DNA of 33,262 nucleotides, taken from contig CAJKRG010000031.1 of NCBI GenBank assembly GCA_905202215.1, positions 1-33,262 of the forward strand, written 5' to 3'. Both the position numbers and the translations under genes were made by a program. Position 1 is the stretch's first letter, and the number at the start of each line of letters is the position of its first letter. The stretch comes from an uncultured Porphyromonadaceae bacterium. GTDB taxonomy: Bacteria; Bacteroidota; Bacteroidia; Bacteroidales; Muribaculaceae. Positions 18,106 to 26,205 of the stretch are shown piece by piece. The notes below the pieces were generated by a model. The model ran no database searches. It was not told the origin of the DNA and saw only the letters and a program-made list of their open reading frames with translations.

Positions 18106-18118
18106 TTTTTTAACGGTG

Positions 18119-18126
18119 CAAAAATA
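18119..18126 (-). promoter_or_regulatory. -7 box of the SusCD/endo-arabinanase operon
   Basis: TATTTTTG on the minus strand, a perfect TAnnTTTG. No TTTG is present at the -33 position; the downstream activator repeat ends there, as expected for an activator-dependent promoter. The transcription start would be near 18112, leaving an AT-rich leader of about 107 nt. Confidence 0.65.
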
Positions 18127-18147
18127 CCTAATAGAAGCCTACAGAAT

Positions 18148-18179
18148 GGTGGATTTTTCGCGATTTAAGGTGGATTTTT
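18148..18179 (-). promoter_or_regulatory. Tandem direct repeat, likely HTCS operator (SusCD operon)
   Basis: Two identical 11-mers AAAAATCCACC on the minus strand at 18179-18169 and 18158-18148, period 21 bp (two helical turns). The second copy ends 21 nt before the -7 box. The same arrangement precedes the divergent GH43 gene. The array begins 17 bp beyond the HTCS stop codon. Binding by the HTCS is inference from architecture. Confidence 0.65.
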
Positions 18180-18196
18180 TAAACGGAGGCTTCCAA

Positions 18197-21100
18197 TCAG
18201 CTATCCTCGTTCATCAAGGCAGAAGGATTGATACTGAAGTGCTTGGTAAAGCAACGGGTGAAATATTTCGAATCATTAAAGCCAACTTCATAGGCAATTT
18301 CCGAAATATTCATGGTGCGCGTCCGACGGTTGCGCACGATCAGTTCGTGCGCTGTCTTAAGACGGAAAGCACGGAGCAGCTGACCGGCCGACTGTCCGAC
18401 AAGGCTCTGCAGTTTTTTATTGAGCAGAGAACGGCTCACACCGAGAGCCTCTGCGAAATCGCCTATCTCAAAATAGGAATTGCGATAGTTGTCGGCCACG
18501 ACTTTCATCACCTGATCCATGAATTTCTTGTCGCGTGATTCCTCCGATATATTCAGCGAATCGACATCGAGGCCGGCGGCAAAATTCTTCTGGTACCCGC
18601 GACGCGACTTGAGAATGCCGTCTATGCGGGCCATAAGCAACTCTTCGTCGAAAGGTTTGGTAATATAAGCGTCCACACCCATCCGGTAGCTTTCAAGGCG
18701 GGGCTCACGTCCGGTCTTTGCCGTGAGCATGAGGAACGGTATATGGCTTATATCGAAATTCTCCTTCACCTGACGCGACAGTTCCATGCCGTCCATGACA
18801 GGCATCATAAGGTCGGATATTATCAGATTTATCTCGCGGTTGGCAAGCACTCTGAGCGCCTCCTCGCCGTTGCGGGCCTCTGCGACGGTAAAACGGTCGG
18901 CAAGGATACTTCTGATAAAGGCTCTCATGTCATCGTTGTCCTCAACCACGAGAACCGTGCTTTTCTTCGACACAGCCGTATTCCGGACAACCTCTTCGTT
19001 CGGTCCGGACTTGTCGCGCGCGGCAGCCGGAAGCATAGGCAGTTCGGCTTCGGCCGTCTCACCTTCAGGAAGCGGCACAACGACACGGAATGTGCATCCG
19101 GAGCCGCCGGGATTGTTGCGGACAGAGATCGAGCCACCGTATATATCAATAAGACTATGACAGAGATAAAGTCCGATTCCACTTCCGGCAGTGCCCGACA
19201 CGGGATATTTCATAGGACTGGACCCCTGATAGAAACGGTCGAAAATACGGTCGAGATCTCCGTCAGCTATGCCGGTTCCCGTATCAGCCACGGCTATATA
19301 GACAGCTTCGGCACCTCCGGAGCATGACGAAGGAAGCAGAGCGGCATATAATACGATACGGCCACCGTCGGGAGTGAATTTGAGCGCATTGCCCAGAAGA
19401 TTGATGAGCACCTTCTGCAGCGCTTCCTCGTCGAAGCTCATCACCGGACGCGAAAGACGGTCGCACAGACGAAGATCGATGGAGCGATCGATAGCTATCG
19501 GGCGGAATATCTCTATGATATTGGATAGAAAAGCCCTGAGATTGCCGCGGCTGCGCATGATTTCCATCTTTCCCGACTCGATCTTACGGAAGTCCATGAG
19601 CTGATTGACAAGCGTAAGAAGATATTTGGAATTACGCTCGGCAAAATGCAGCTGTTCGATGACCTGAGGATTGTAGCTCAGTTTGAGTGCCCGCTCTATC
19701 GGCCCGAGAATCAGAGTGATCGGAGTACGGAATTCATGCGTGATATTGGTGAAGAAAGATATACGGTCCATGGTAAGCTGCTGAACCTGGCGCTTCTGTT
19801 CCTCGATCTCGGCGGTGCGTTCCTCCACAGTAGTCTGCAGCAGGCGCTGCTGACGTTTGAGCGATCGCAGACGGAGCTTGTAGAACAACACCACAATTGC
19901 CGTGAGGGCTGCCACACATAGAAGTATAAACCACCAGGTGCGATAGAAATATGGCGTCACTTTAATCGGTAACTCTGTAACGGCGGCCTCTTCCTCGTTC
20001 TGTCCTTTATGGATATATCTCACCTGCAGCGTATAGCTGCCCGGCTTCAGATTTGTGAATGCTGCGTAACGCCGTCCTTCCGGAAGGCTCCGCCATTCAT
20101 TATCAAAGCCAATGAGACGATAGGAATATATGCCGCCGCTGTTTCCGTCATAGTCGAAGGCCGAGAACTCAAACTGAACGGAGCGGTTGCTCTCATGCAG
20201 CCTGAGGCCACGCATAGGACAGAAAAACGGTTCATCGTTTTCTCCACCGGGCATGAGGTAACTGTTGTCTACCCACACATGAGTGAAAACCACACTATTA
20301 TCGCCTACGGAATCCGGCAACGGCATTTCTCCGTCAATGCTCATAAGGCCCTCGGTAGTACCGAAAAGCACTTTACCGGCCGTATCTGTGGCGGCGGCAT
20401 TCCAATAGAACTGGTCAGTGCTCAGATCTCCGTCCTTGTCATAAGCCACAATGTCGCCGTCGGGAGTAAGACAGCCCAGACCTCTGTATGTGGAAAACCA
20501 TATGTTTCCGTCTCTGTCGCCTGCAATGCCAAGCACGATATCGCTCGGAAGACCGTCGGCCGTAGTGTAATTGACAAAAAACTCGTTATCTCCGTCGATA
20601 CAACGCCTGAAAACGCCGCTGCCGTTGGTTGCAATCCATATCGTACCTTCATTGTCGCGGTAAAGGAAGGTGATCCTTTCATCAGCGACAGAATAGGGAT
20701 TGTCGAGTCGTCCGCGAATACGACGTACCGCTCCTGACGACGGGTCAGAAGCATATTTCCTGAGATCGATGTCTACCAGCCCCTTGCTTGTGCCGAACCA
20801 CAGATGGCCGTCGGGACAGACGATGCTGCCGACAGCACCGAAGATATCGTCCATGCTGCCTTTGTATGCTTCCGAGACAGCACCCGACTCGGGATCGTAT
20901 ATGAACAGCCCCCTCGAAGCTCCTATCCACATGAGATTGTTTATCGAGTCCCATGCCAGGGCACCTATATATCTTATATGACCGTCTCCGTCGTCAGTAT
21001 CAAGGATATGTTTTATACGGCGCAAGGCTCCGCCGGAACCTTCGGAGAGAACACACACTCCCCCGCCCCATGTGCCGACGCACAAGTCACCGCGTCCGTC

Positions 21101-22417
21101 ACGGGCCAGCGAACTTACGGAGTTATGTTCCAGATGTCCGCTGGCGGTGGAATAATGACGGAACCGGTCAAGCGAACCGTCGCCACGGTGAAGACCGCCC
21201 TCGATCGCGCCGACCCACAGGCTGCCGTCATCTTCGGCAAGAATGGCATTGACAGGAGTATTGAACGAAAATCCCGGCGCATTGAAGTTATGGGTGATAC
21301 TCCTGACACGCAGCCGTTTGGGCGACAGACGGTTGATTCCACAGCCTTCGGTACCGACCCATATTCTGGCGCCGTCGACATAGATCTTGTTAATGAAATT
21401 ATTGTTTATCGAACCCGGTTCTACAGGATGCTGCTGTCTTATTCTCTCGAAATTATCGTTTATCTGATTATAGACATTGAATCCCTGGAGCGTACCGGCG
21501 AGCAGTCGCTTATCGGGCGATACGGCGAGCGTGCTGACGAAATTCTGCGAAATAGACAGTGTGTCGGCCTCATCATGCACGTACATCTTGGCGATATCCT
21601 CAGCCGGATTGTAGCGGCATAGGCCGCGGTCAGTGGCGAGCCAGACCTCGCTGCCGTAGAGAAGCATGTCGGACACCACGATGTCGGGTACAAAACGGAG
21701 GCATTCCGACACTGTATAGGCGGAAATGACACCATCGTTGCCCCGCGCCTCAAGTTCGGCTATGGCACCGTTGACAAGCGCCCATATTCTGCCATTGCCA
21801 TAAACATCGCGCAGAGCTATCATTCCTGTCGGATGACTCAGACCGGTCAGTTCGCTGACTGCGGTGACGGATCCGTCGCTTCCGAATTCAATACAAATGA
21901 TAGAGTTTACAGCCCTCGCCCACAACTTTCCGTCGGCATCGACCGTCACGGCCCATACAGGCATCTGAAGTACCTCGAACAGACGACCGGTATGATCCTC
22001 GATCTCTTCCATGCCGAGAGTATACAGATTGAGAGCGCACAGACCGCCGTCGGTAGCCACCCAAAGCCGTTCGAACCTGTCTTCGGCAATCTCTACCGGA
22101 AAATTGCCCGGAAGAGGATAATCTTCGGATGTAATATTAAAATTGATGAATTCATTTCCGTCGTAGCGTGAAAGGCCTCCCCCACCAAGTGCGATCCAGA
22201 GAAAGCCGCGGCTGTCACGATATATATCGTCGACAAAATTATGAGGCAAACCTTCGGCCACTGTCAGATAGCCGACATTATAGGCTGAAAGGAAAGATTT
22301 CGCCGATTGCAGCTCGCCACTCAGCCCACTGCCCCGGGAGAAGACAACACAGATAAGAAGCATAAGCAGACGGATACAGCCGCCGCATGCGCGAAAAGAT
22401 GATAGTATCGATGTCAA
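18197..22417 (-). CDS. Hybrid two-component system sensor-regulator (HTCS), arabinan type
   Basis: Single-protein sensor kinase and transcription factor. Order, numbered from the TTG at 22417: signal sequence (CIRLLMLLICVVFS), a long periplasmic region of two-component propeller repeats, a Y_Y_Y domain (about 755-820), a transmembrane segment (about 828-850; WWFILLCVAALTAIVVLF), HisKA with phospho-acceptor H894 (THEFRTP), HATPase (GNALKF ... GSGIGLYL), a receiver with D1202 (ISDLMMP), and a C-terminal AraC-type helix-turn-helix (EIAYEVGFNDSKYFTRCF). The start is uncertain: the frame runs to a TTG at 22516 but a promoter covers that part; GTG 22477 and ATG 22363 are alternatives. It sits between the two operons it probably activates. 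By analogy with B. thetaiotaomicron BT0366, the ligand should be arabino-oligosaccharides. Confidence 0.93.
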   Translation of the reverse strand: MTSILSSFRACGGCIRLLMLLICVVFSRGSGLSGELQSAKSFLSAYNVGYLTVAEGLPHNFVDDIYRDSRGFLWIALGGGGLSRYDGNEFINFNITSEDYPLPGNFPVEIAEDRFERLWVATDGGLCALNLYTLGMEEIEDHTGRLFEVLQMPVWAVTVDADGKLWARAVNSIICIEFGSDGSVTAVSELTGLSHPTGMIALRDVYGNGRIWALVNGAIAELEARGNDGVISAYTVSECLRFVPDIVVSDMLLYGSEVWLATDRGLCRYNPAEDIAKMYVHDEADTLSISQNFVSTLAVSPDKRLLAGTLQGFNVYNQINDNFERIRQQHPVEPGSINNNFINKIYVDGARIWVGTEGCGINRLSPKRLRVRSITHNFNAPGFSFNTPVNAILAEDDGSLWVGAIEGGLHRGDGSLDRFRHYSTASGHLEHNSVSSLARDGRGDLCVGTWGGGVCVLSEGSGGALRRIKHILDTDDGDGHIRYIGALAWDSINNLMWIGASRGLFIYDPESGAVSEAYKGSMDDIFGAVGSIVCPDGHLWFGTSKGLVDIDLRKYASDPSSGAVRRIRGRLDNPYSVADERITFLYRDNEGTIWIATNGSGVFRRCIDGDNEFFVNYTTADGLPSDIVLGIAGDRDGNIWFSTYRGLGCLTPDGDIVAYDKDGDLSTDQFYWNAAATDTAGKVLFGTTEGLMSIDGEMPLPDSVGDNSVVFTHVWVDNSYLMPGGENDEPFFCPMRGLRLHESNRSVQFEFSAFDYDGNSGGIYSYRLIGFDNEWRSLPEGRRYAAFTNLKPGSYTLQVRYIHKGQNEEEAAVTELPIKVTPYFYRTWWFILLCVAALTAIVVLFYKLRLRSLKRQQRLLQTTVEERTAEIEEQKRQVQQLTMDRISFFTNITHEFRTPITLILGPIERALKLSYNPQVIEQLHFAERNSKYLLTLVNQLMDFRKIESGKMEIMRSRGNLRAFLSNIIEIFRPIAIDRSIDLRLCDRLSRPVMSFDEEALQKVLINLLGNALKFTPDGGRIVLYAALLPSSCSGGAEAVYIAVADTGTGIADGDLDRIFDRFYQGSSPMKYPVSGTAGSGIGLYLCHSLIDIYGGSISVRNNPGGSGCTFRVVVPLPEGETAEAELPMLPAAARDKSGPNEEVVRNTAVSKKSTVLVVEDNDDMRAFIRSILADRFTVAEARNGEEALRVLANREINLIISDLMMPVMDGMELSRQVKENFDISHIPFLMLTAKTGREPRLESYRMGVDAYITKPFDEELLMARIDGILKSRRGYQKNFAAGLDVDSLNISEESRDKKFMDQVMKVVADNYRNSYFEIGDFAEALGVSRSLLNKKLQSLVGQSAGQLLRAFRLKTAHELIVRNRRTRTMNISEIAYEVGFNDSKYFTRCFTKHFSINPSALMNEDS

Positions 22418-22488
22418 GGTATATCGGATGATTCTGTTTTTCCGGGGCTGAAGGACAAGCGTGAGCGGTGAGATCACGTTTTCACCCG

Positions 22489-22517
22489 CAAAGGTAATAT
22501 TTTTTTTAAACAACAAA
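22489..22517 (-). promoter_or_regulatory. HTCS gene promoter
   Basis: On the minus strand, TTTG (22517-22514), 17 nt, then TACCTTTG (22496-22489), a perfect -7 box with slightly short spacing. The predicted start near 22482 lies downstream of the TTG at 22516, so translation should begin later. Confidence 0.55.
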
Positions 22518-22580
22518 ATTTTTTGCTCTAATTATTAGACACAGAGCGGGTAAAAAATTTCACGACTGGTACAAATAGCA

Positions 22581-22612
22581 TTTTATCCTCTAAAAATATT
22601 GTTTTATCCACC
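22581..22612 (+). promoter_or_regulatory. Tandem direct repeat, likely HTCS operator (GH43-GH51 operon)
   Basis: TTTTATCCTCT (22581-22591) and TTTTATCCACC (22602-22612), period exactly 21 bp. The second copy shares the core ATCCACC with the SusCD operator and has the same orientation relative to transcription. It ends 21 nt before the -7-like box at 22634. Confidence 0.6.
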
Positions 22613-22633
22613 TTGTCGTGTCTCCAAAATTGC

Positions 22634-22641
22634 TAATTTTA
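22634..22641 (+). promoter_or_regulatory. -7-like box of the GH43-GH51 operon
   Basis: TAATTTTA matches TAnnTTTG at five of its six fixed positions. It is placed mainly by its 21-nt distance from the operator, identical to the SusCD promoter. Transcription would start about 26 nt before the GH43 ATG. Confidence 0.5.
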
Positions 22642-22673
22642 CCGGCAAAATGCCAATCGCGCCCTAATTCTAC

Positions 22674-24164
22674 ATGAAACACCTTATCCTAATTTCAACG
22701 ACGGCGATTCTTGCCTCTGCCGTCTGCGCATGCTCTGAAACCGCTTTCCGCCCGATTCCGTCGCCCAACCCGTGGGCCGACGACTATTCGGCGATCTCCG
22801 CTATGGAAAACTATGCCGGGTGGGGAACGTACAACGTGCATGATCCGGCAATATGCAAAGTAGCCGATACATTCTACATGTATTCCACCGATGCCATCTT
22901 CCGCGAGAACCGGAAGGAGGCCAAAGAGAAAAATGTGCCCCTCGGATTCATTCAGATGCGCAAATCCACCGACCTCGTAAACTGGGATTTCGTCGGATGG
23001 GCATTTCCTGAAATACCCGCCGAAGCAGTCGAATGGGTGCGCGGACACAACAACAGCAAAGGCGCCTACAATATATGGGCACCCTATATGATCGAAGCCG
23101 GCAAGGACAGGTATCATCTCTATTACTGCGTGTCGGCCTTCGGCAAAAACACGTCGTACATAGGCCTGGCCGAAGCACAGTCGCCCGCCGGACCGTGGCG
23201 GCACATCGGCCCTGTTGTACGCACCGACTCCACTTCGGTGATGAACGCCATCGATCCGACCGTGATAAATACAGCCGACGGACGGCGCTTCATGCACTAT
23301 GGCTCATATTTCGGAGGCCTTTTCTGTATCGAACTGAACCCCGAATCGGGCTTTCCCCTCGCAGAAGGCGATCAGGGCAAACTTGTGGCACGGCGTGCCA
23401 ATTATAAAAAGGACAATCTCGAAGCGCCCGAGATAATATTCAATCCCGACAACGGATATTATTACCTTTTCGGATCATACGACCCTCTGATGACAACATA
23501 TAATGTACGCGTGGGCCGCTCCCGTAATGTCGACGGGCCTTTCATCGATTTTCATGGAAAAGAAATGGCCGATACCACCGACAATTTTCCGCTCTTGACT
23601 GCCGCCTACAGCTTCTCGGATCATCCCGGCTGGGTCGGCACCGCCCACTGCGGCGCTTTCAAAGATGCCGCAGGCTCATGGTATATGGCCCACCAGGGAC
23701 GCCTCGCCTCCGAGCCGGCCATGATGGATCTGCATGTGAGGCGTATGTTTTTCACTCCCGACGGCTGGCCCGTTGTTTCGCCCGAGCGATATGCCGGTGT
23801 GGCACAGCGCAGTTTTTCCGACAGGGATCTCGCAGGCGAATGGGAAATAATCCGGCTCCACGAGCCACGCGCCGACCGGCGTCTTGAGGCCGGACAGATA
23901 ATGTGGGGCGAAGGCAATCTCCTCGAAGGCGAATGGAACCGCTCCGAAAAAATAACCCTCTGCAAGGACGGGCGTACAGAGCCCGGAGACGGTTCATGGA
24001 CGTTCGACAGCAGGAACCAGACACTGACTTTATGCCTCGGTCCCGACAGGATTGAAAATATCATCGTATTCGCCGGCCACGACTGGGAACGCGAGCACGA
24101 CACCGCTCTCTTCACCGGACTCGATGCCGACGGTCGCTCCATATGGGGCAAACGCACCAAATAG
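22674..24164 (+). CDS. GH43 arabinan-degrading lipoprotein (second GH43)
   Basis: Arabinan hydrolase, probably endo-1,5-arabinanase or exo-arabinanase; the exact mode cannot be read from sequence. The signal peptide MKHLILISTTAILASAVCAC has candidate lipobox cysteines at 18 and 20. The GH43 propeller shows catalytic D57 (VHDPA), D194 (AIDPT) and E250 (LEAPE). The C-terminal beta domain (about 400-496; GEWEII ... GSWTFD ... IVFAG ... IWGKR) matches the tail of the GH43 at 4202, so the two are paralogues on opposite arms of the PUL. No acidic export signal follows the Cys (SETAF), which suggests a different cell location from the first GH43. It heads an operon with two GH51 genes, 28 bp before the next start. 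Confidence 0.9.
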   Translation: MKHLILISTTAILASAVCACSETAFRPIPSPNPWADDYSAISAMENYAGWGTYNVHDPAICKVADTFYMYSTDAIFRENRKEAKEKNVPLGFIQMRKSTDLVNWDFVGWAFPEIPAEAVEWVRGHNNSKGAYNIWAPYMIEAGKDRYHLYYCVSAFGKNTSYIGLAEAQSPAGPWRHIGPVVRTDSTSVMNAIDPTVINTADGRRFMHYGSYFGGLFCIELNPESGFPLAEGDQGKLVARRANYKKDNLEAPEIIFNPDNGYYYLFGSYDPLMTTYNVRVGRSRNVDGPFIDFHGKEMADTTDNFPLLTAAYSFSDHPGWVGTAHCGAFKDAAGSWYMAHQGRLASEPAMMDLHVRRMFFTPDGWPVVSPERYAGVAQRSFSDRDLAGEWEIIRLHEPRADRRLEAGQIMWGEGNLLEGEWNRSEKITLCKDGRTEPGDGSWTFDSRNQTLTLCLGPDRIENIIVFAGHDWEREHDTALFTGLDADGRSIWGKRTK

Positions 24165-24192
24165 ACTTAAAATACACCAAAATAACCATATC

Positions 24193-26202
24193 ATGATCCA
24201 AAAAACAAGCCTGCTCCTTTCGCTCGGACTCTCGACCGCGCTTTCGCTCGCAGCGAACAACGTGTTCACAGTCCAGACCAACAAACCGGGAGCCCCCATA
24301 CAGCCGACAATGTACGGCCTGTTTTTCGAAGACATCAACTATGCGGCCGACGGCGGTCTCTATGCCGAAATGATCAAGAACCGCTCGTTCGAATTCCCGC
24401 AGAATCTCGCCGCCTGGGTAACCTACGGAGACGTACAGCTACAGAACGACGGCCCGTTCGAGCGCAATCCACACTATGTGCGGCTCGCATCCGCAGGCCA
24501 CAATGAGAAGCATACCGGTCTGGAGAACGAAGGTTTCTTCGGCGTGACATATAAAAAAGGAGAAGACTACCGCTTCTCCGTCTGGGCTCGCTCGCCGCAG
24601 GGTAAACCGGCCAAAATACGCGTCGAACTTGAAAATCCCGCTTCCATGCATAACTCGCAGGTCGACGCAAAAAAAGAAATAACCATCGACTCCAAGGAAT
24701 GGAAGAAGTATGAGGTGACACTCACCCCCGACAAGGATTGCACAAAAGGCAAACTCCGTATCTTCCTCGTCAAGCCCGACACCACTCCCGTAGATCTCGA
24801 GCACATTTCGCTCTTCCCCGCCAAGACATGGCAGGGACATGAAAACGGCATGCGCACAGACCTCGCCCAGAAACTCGCCGATCTCAAACCGGGAATCTTC
24901 CGTTTCCCCGGCGGCTGTATAGTCGAAGGCACCGACCTTGACACCCGCTACCAGTGGAAAAACACAGTCGGCCCGGTCGAAAACCGCCCTGTCAACGAAA
25001 ACCGCTGGCACTATACCTTCCCCCACCGCTTCTATCCCGACTACTATCAGTCGGGAGGGCTCGGATTCTATGAATACTTCCTTCTTTCCGAAGAAATCGG
25101 TGCTGAACCACTGCCGGTGCTCAGCGTAGGTCTCGCCTGCCAGTTCCAGAACCACGAAGAAAGCGCCCACGTGCCCGTAGCCGAACTCGAACCCTACATT
25201 CAGGATGCCCTCGATCTTATCGAGTTCGCCAACGGCGGCACCGACACCAAATGGGGCGCGCTCCGCGCCGAGATGGGCCATCCCGCACCCTTCAACCTCA
25301 AATTCATCGCCATAGGCAACGAACAGTGGGGTCCGGAATATCCCGAACATCTCGCACCTTTCGTGCAAGCTATCCGCAAGGCTTATCCCGACATGAAAAT
25401 CGTCGGATCGTCGGGTCCTGACTCCGAGGGACAGCAGTTCGACTATCTCTGGCCCGAAATGAAGAAGCTTGGCGCCGACCTTGTCGACGAACACTTCTAC
25501 CGTCCAGAAAAATGGTTCCTTGCAGAAGGCAACCGCTACGACAACTACGACCGCAAAGGCCCGAAAGTATTCGCCGGCGAATATGCATGCCACGGCAAAG
25601 GCAAGAAATGGAATCATTTCAATGCCGCCCTGCTTGAAGCAGCTTTCATGACCGGACTCGAACGCAATGCCGACGTCGTACACATGGCAACATACGCTCC
25701 CCTCTTCGCCCATATCGAGGGCTGGCAGTGGCGTCCCGACATGATCTGGTTCGACAACAGTGCTTCATTCCCGACTGCAAGCTACTACGTGCAGCAGCTC
25801 TACAGCCACAACAAGGGCACCAATGTACTTCCCGCCAATCTGAACGGTAAGCCAGCCGCAGGCAATGAAGACCAGAACGGTCTGTTCGCAAGCGCCGTAC
25901 TCGATAAAAACACCGGCGAATACATAGTCAAAGTGGCCAACACATCGTCTACAGCACAGCCATTCGACATCCGTCTCGCAGGCCTCAAAAAGAAGGAGTC
26001 GATAGCCTCGGCAACCGTCACCACCCTTTCGTCGCCCGACCCCGACGCCGAAAACTCTCTGGAGAACCCCGATCTTATCGTGCCGGTCACAACCGAGATA
26101 AGTAACAGTTCTCTCGGCTCGACAGAAAAAGGTGTGTTCACTTACAACACCTCGCTGGAACCGAATACTTTCTATGTCTTCAAATTCAAAAAAGCCGAAT
26201 AA
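24193..26202 (+). CDS. GH51 alpha-L-arabinofuranosidase, long form
   Basis: Retaining exo-enzyme that removes terminal alpha-L-arabinofuranosyl residues from arabinan side chains and oligosaccharides, probably in the periplasm. It has 669 aa from the ATG at 24193 with a signal peptide (MIQKTSLLLSLGLSTALSLA). An earlier ATG at 24052 lies inside the GH43 gene and is rejected. A carbohydrate-binding-like beta-sandwich is inserted at about 80-220 (YRFSVWARS), followed by the (beta/alpha)8 barrel with acid/base E377 (AIGNEQWG) and nucleophile E463 (FAGEYACH), then a C-terminal beta domain. The inserted domain distinguishes it from the following, shorter GH51. The two genes are separated by only three bases, which suggests translational coupling. 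The position matches BT0368 in the B. thetaiotaomicron locus (from memory). Confidence 0.95.
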   Translation: MIQKTSLLLSLGLSTALSLAANNVFTVQTNKPGAPIQPTMYGLFFEDINYAADGGLYAEMIKNRSFEFPQNLAAWVTYGDVQLQNDGPFERNPHYVRLASAGHNEKHTGLENEGFFGVTYKKGEDYRFSVWARSPQGKPAKIRVELENPASMHNSQVDAKKEITIDSKEWKKYEVTLTPDKDCTKGKLRIFLVKPDTTPVDLEHISLFPAKTWQGHENGMRTDLAQKLADLKPGIFRFPGGCIVEGTDLDTRYQWKNTVGPVENRPVNENRWHYTFPHRFYPDYYQSGGLGFYEYFLLSEEIGAEPLPVLSVGLACQFQNHEESAHVPVAELEPYIQDALDLIEFANGGTDTKWGALRAEMGHPAPFNLKFIAIGNEQWGPEYPEHLAPFVQAIRKAYPDMKIVGSSGPDSEGQQFDYLWPEMKKLGADLVDEHFYRPEKWFLAEGNRYDNYDRKGPKVFAGEYACHGKGKKWNHFNAALLEAAFMTGLERNADVVHMATYAPLFAHIEGWQWRPDMIWFDNSASFPTASYYVQQLYSHNKGTNVLPANLNGKPAAGNEDQNGLFASAVLDKNTGEYIVKVANTSSTAQPFDIRLAGLKKKESIASATVTTLSSPDPDAENSLENPDLIVPVTTEISNSSLGSTEKGVFTYNTSLEPNTFYVFKFKKAE

Positions 26203-26205
26203 GCG

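Noticed and set aside
18197..18240. Terminator between the HTCS gene and the SusCD operon
   Set aside because: No hairpin with a T-run is seen. The activator repeats begin 17 bp beyond the HTCS stop, so readthrough into the operon is possible.
24439..25713. 424-codon minus-strand frame opposite the long GH51
   Set aside because: Antisense to a gene with intact GH51 catalytic motifs; its translation has no signal, domain or upstream promoter.
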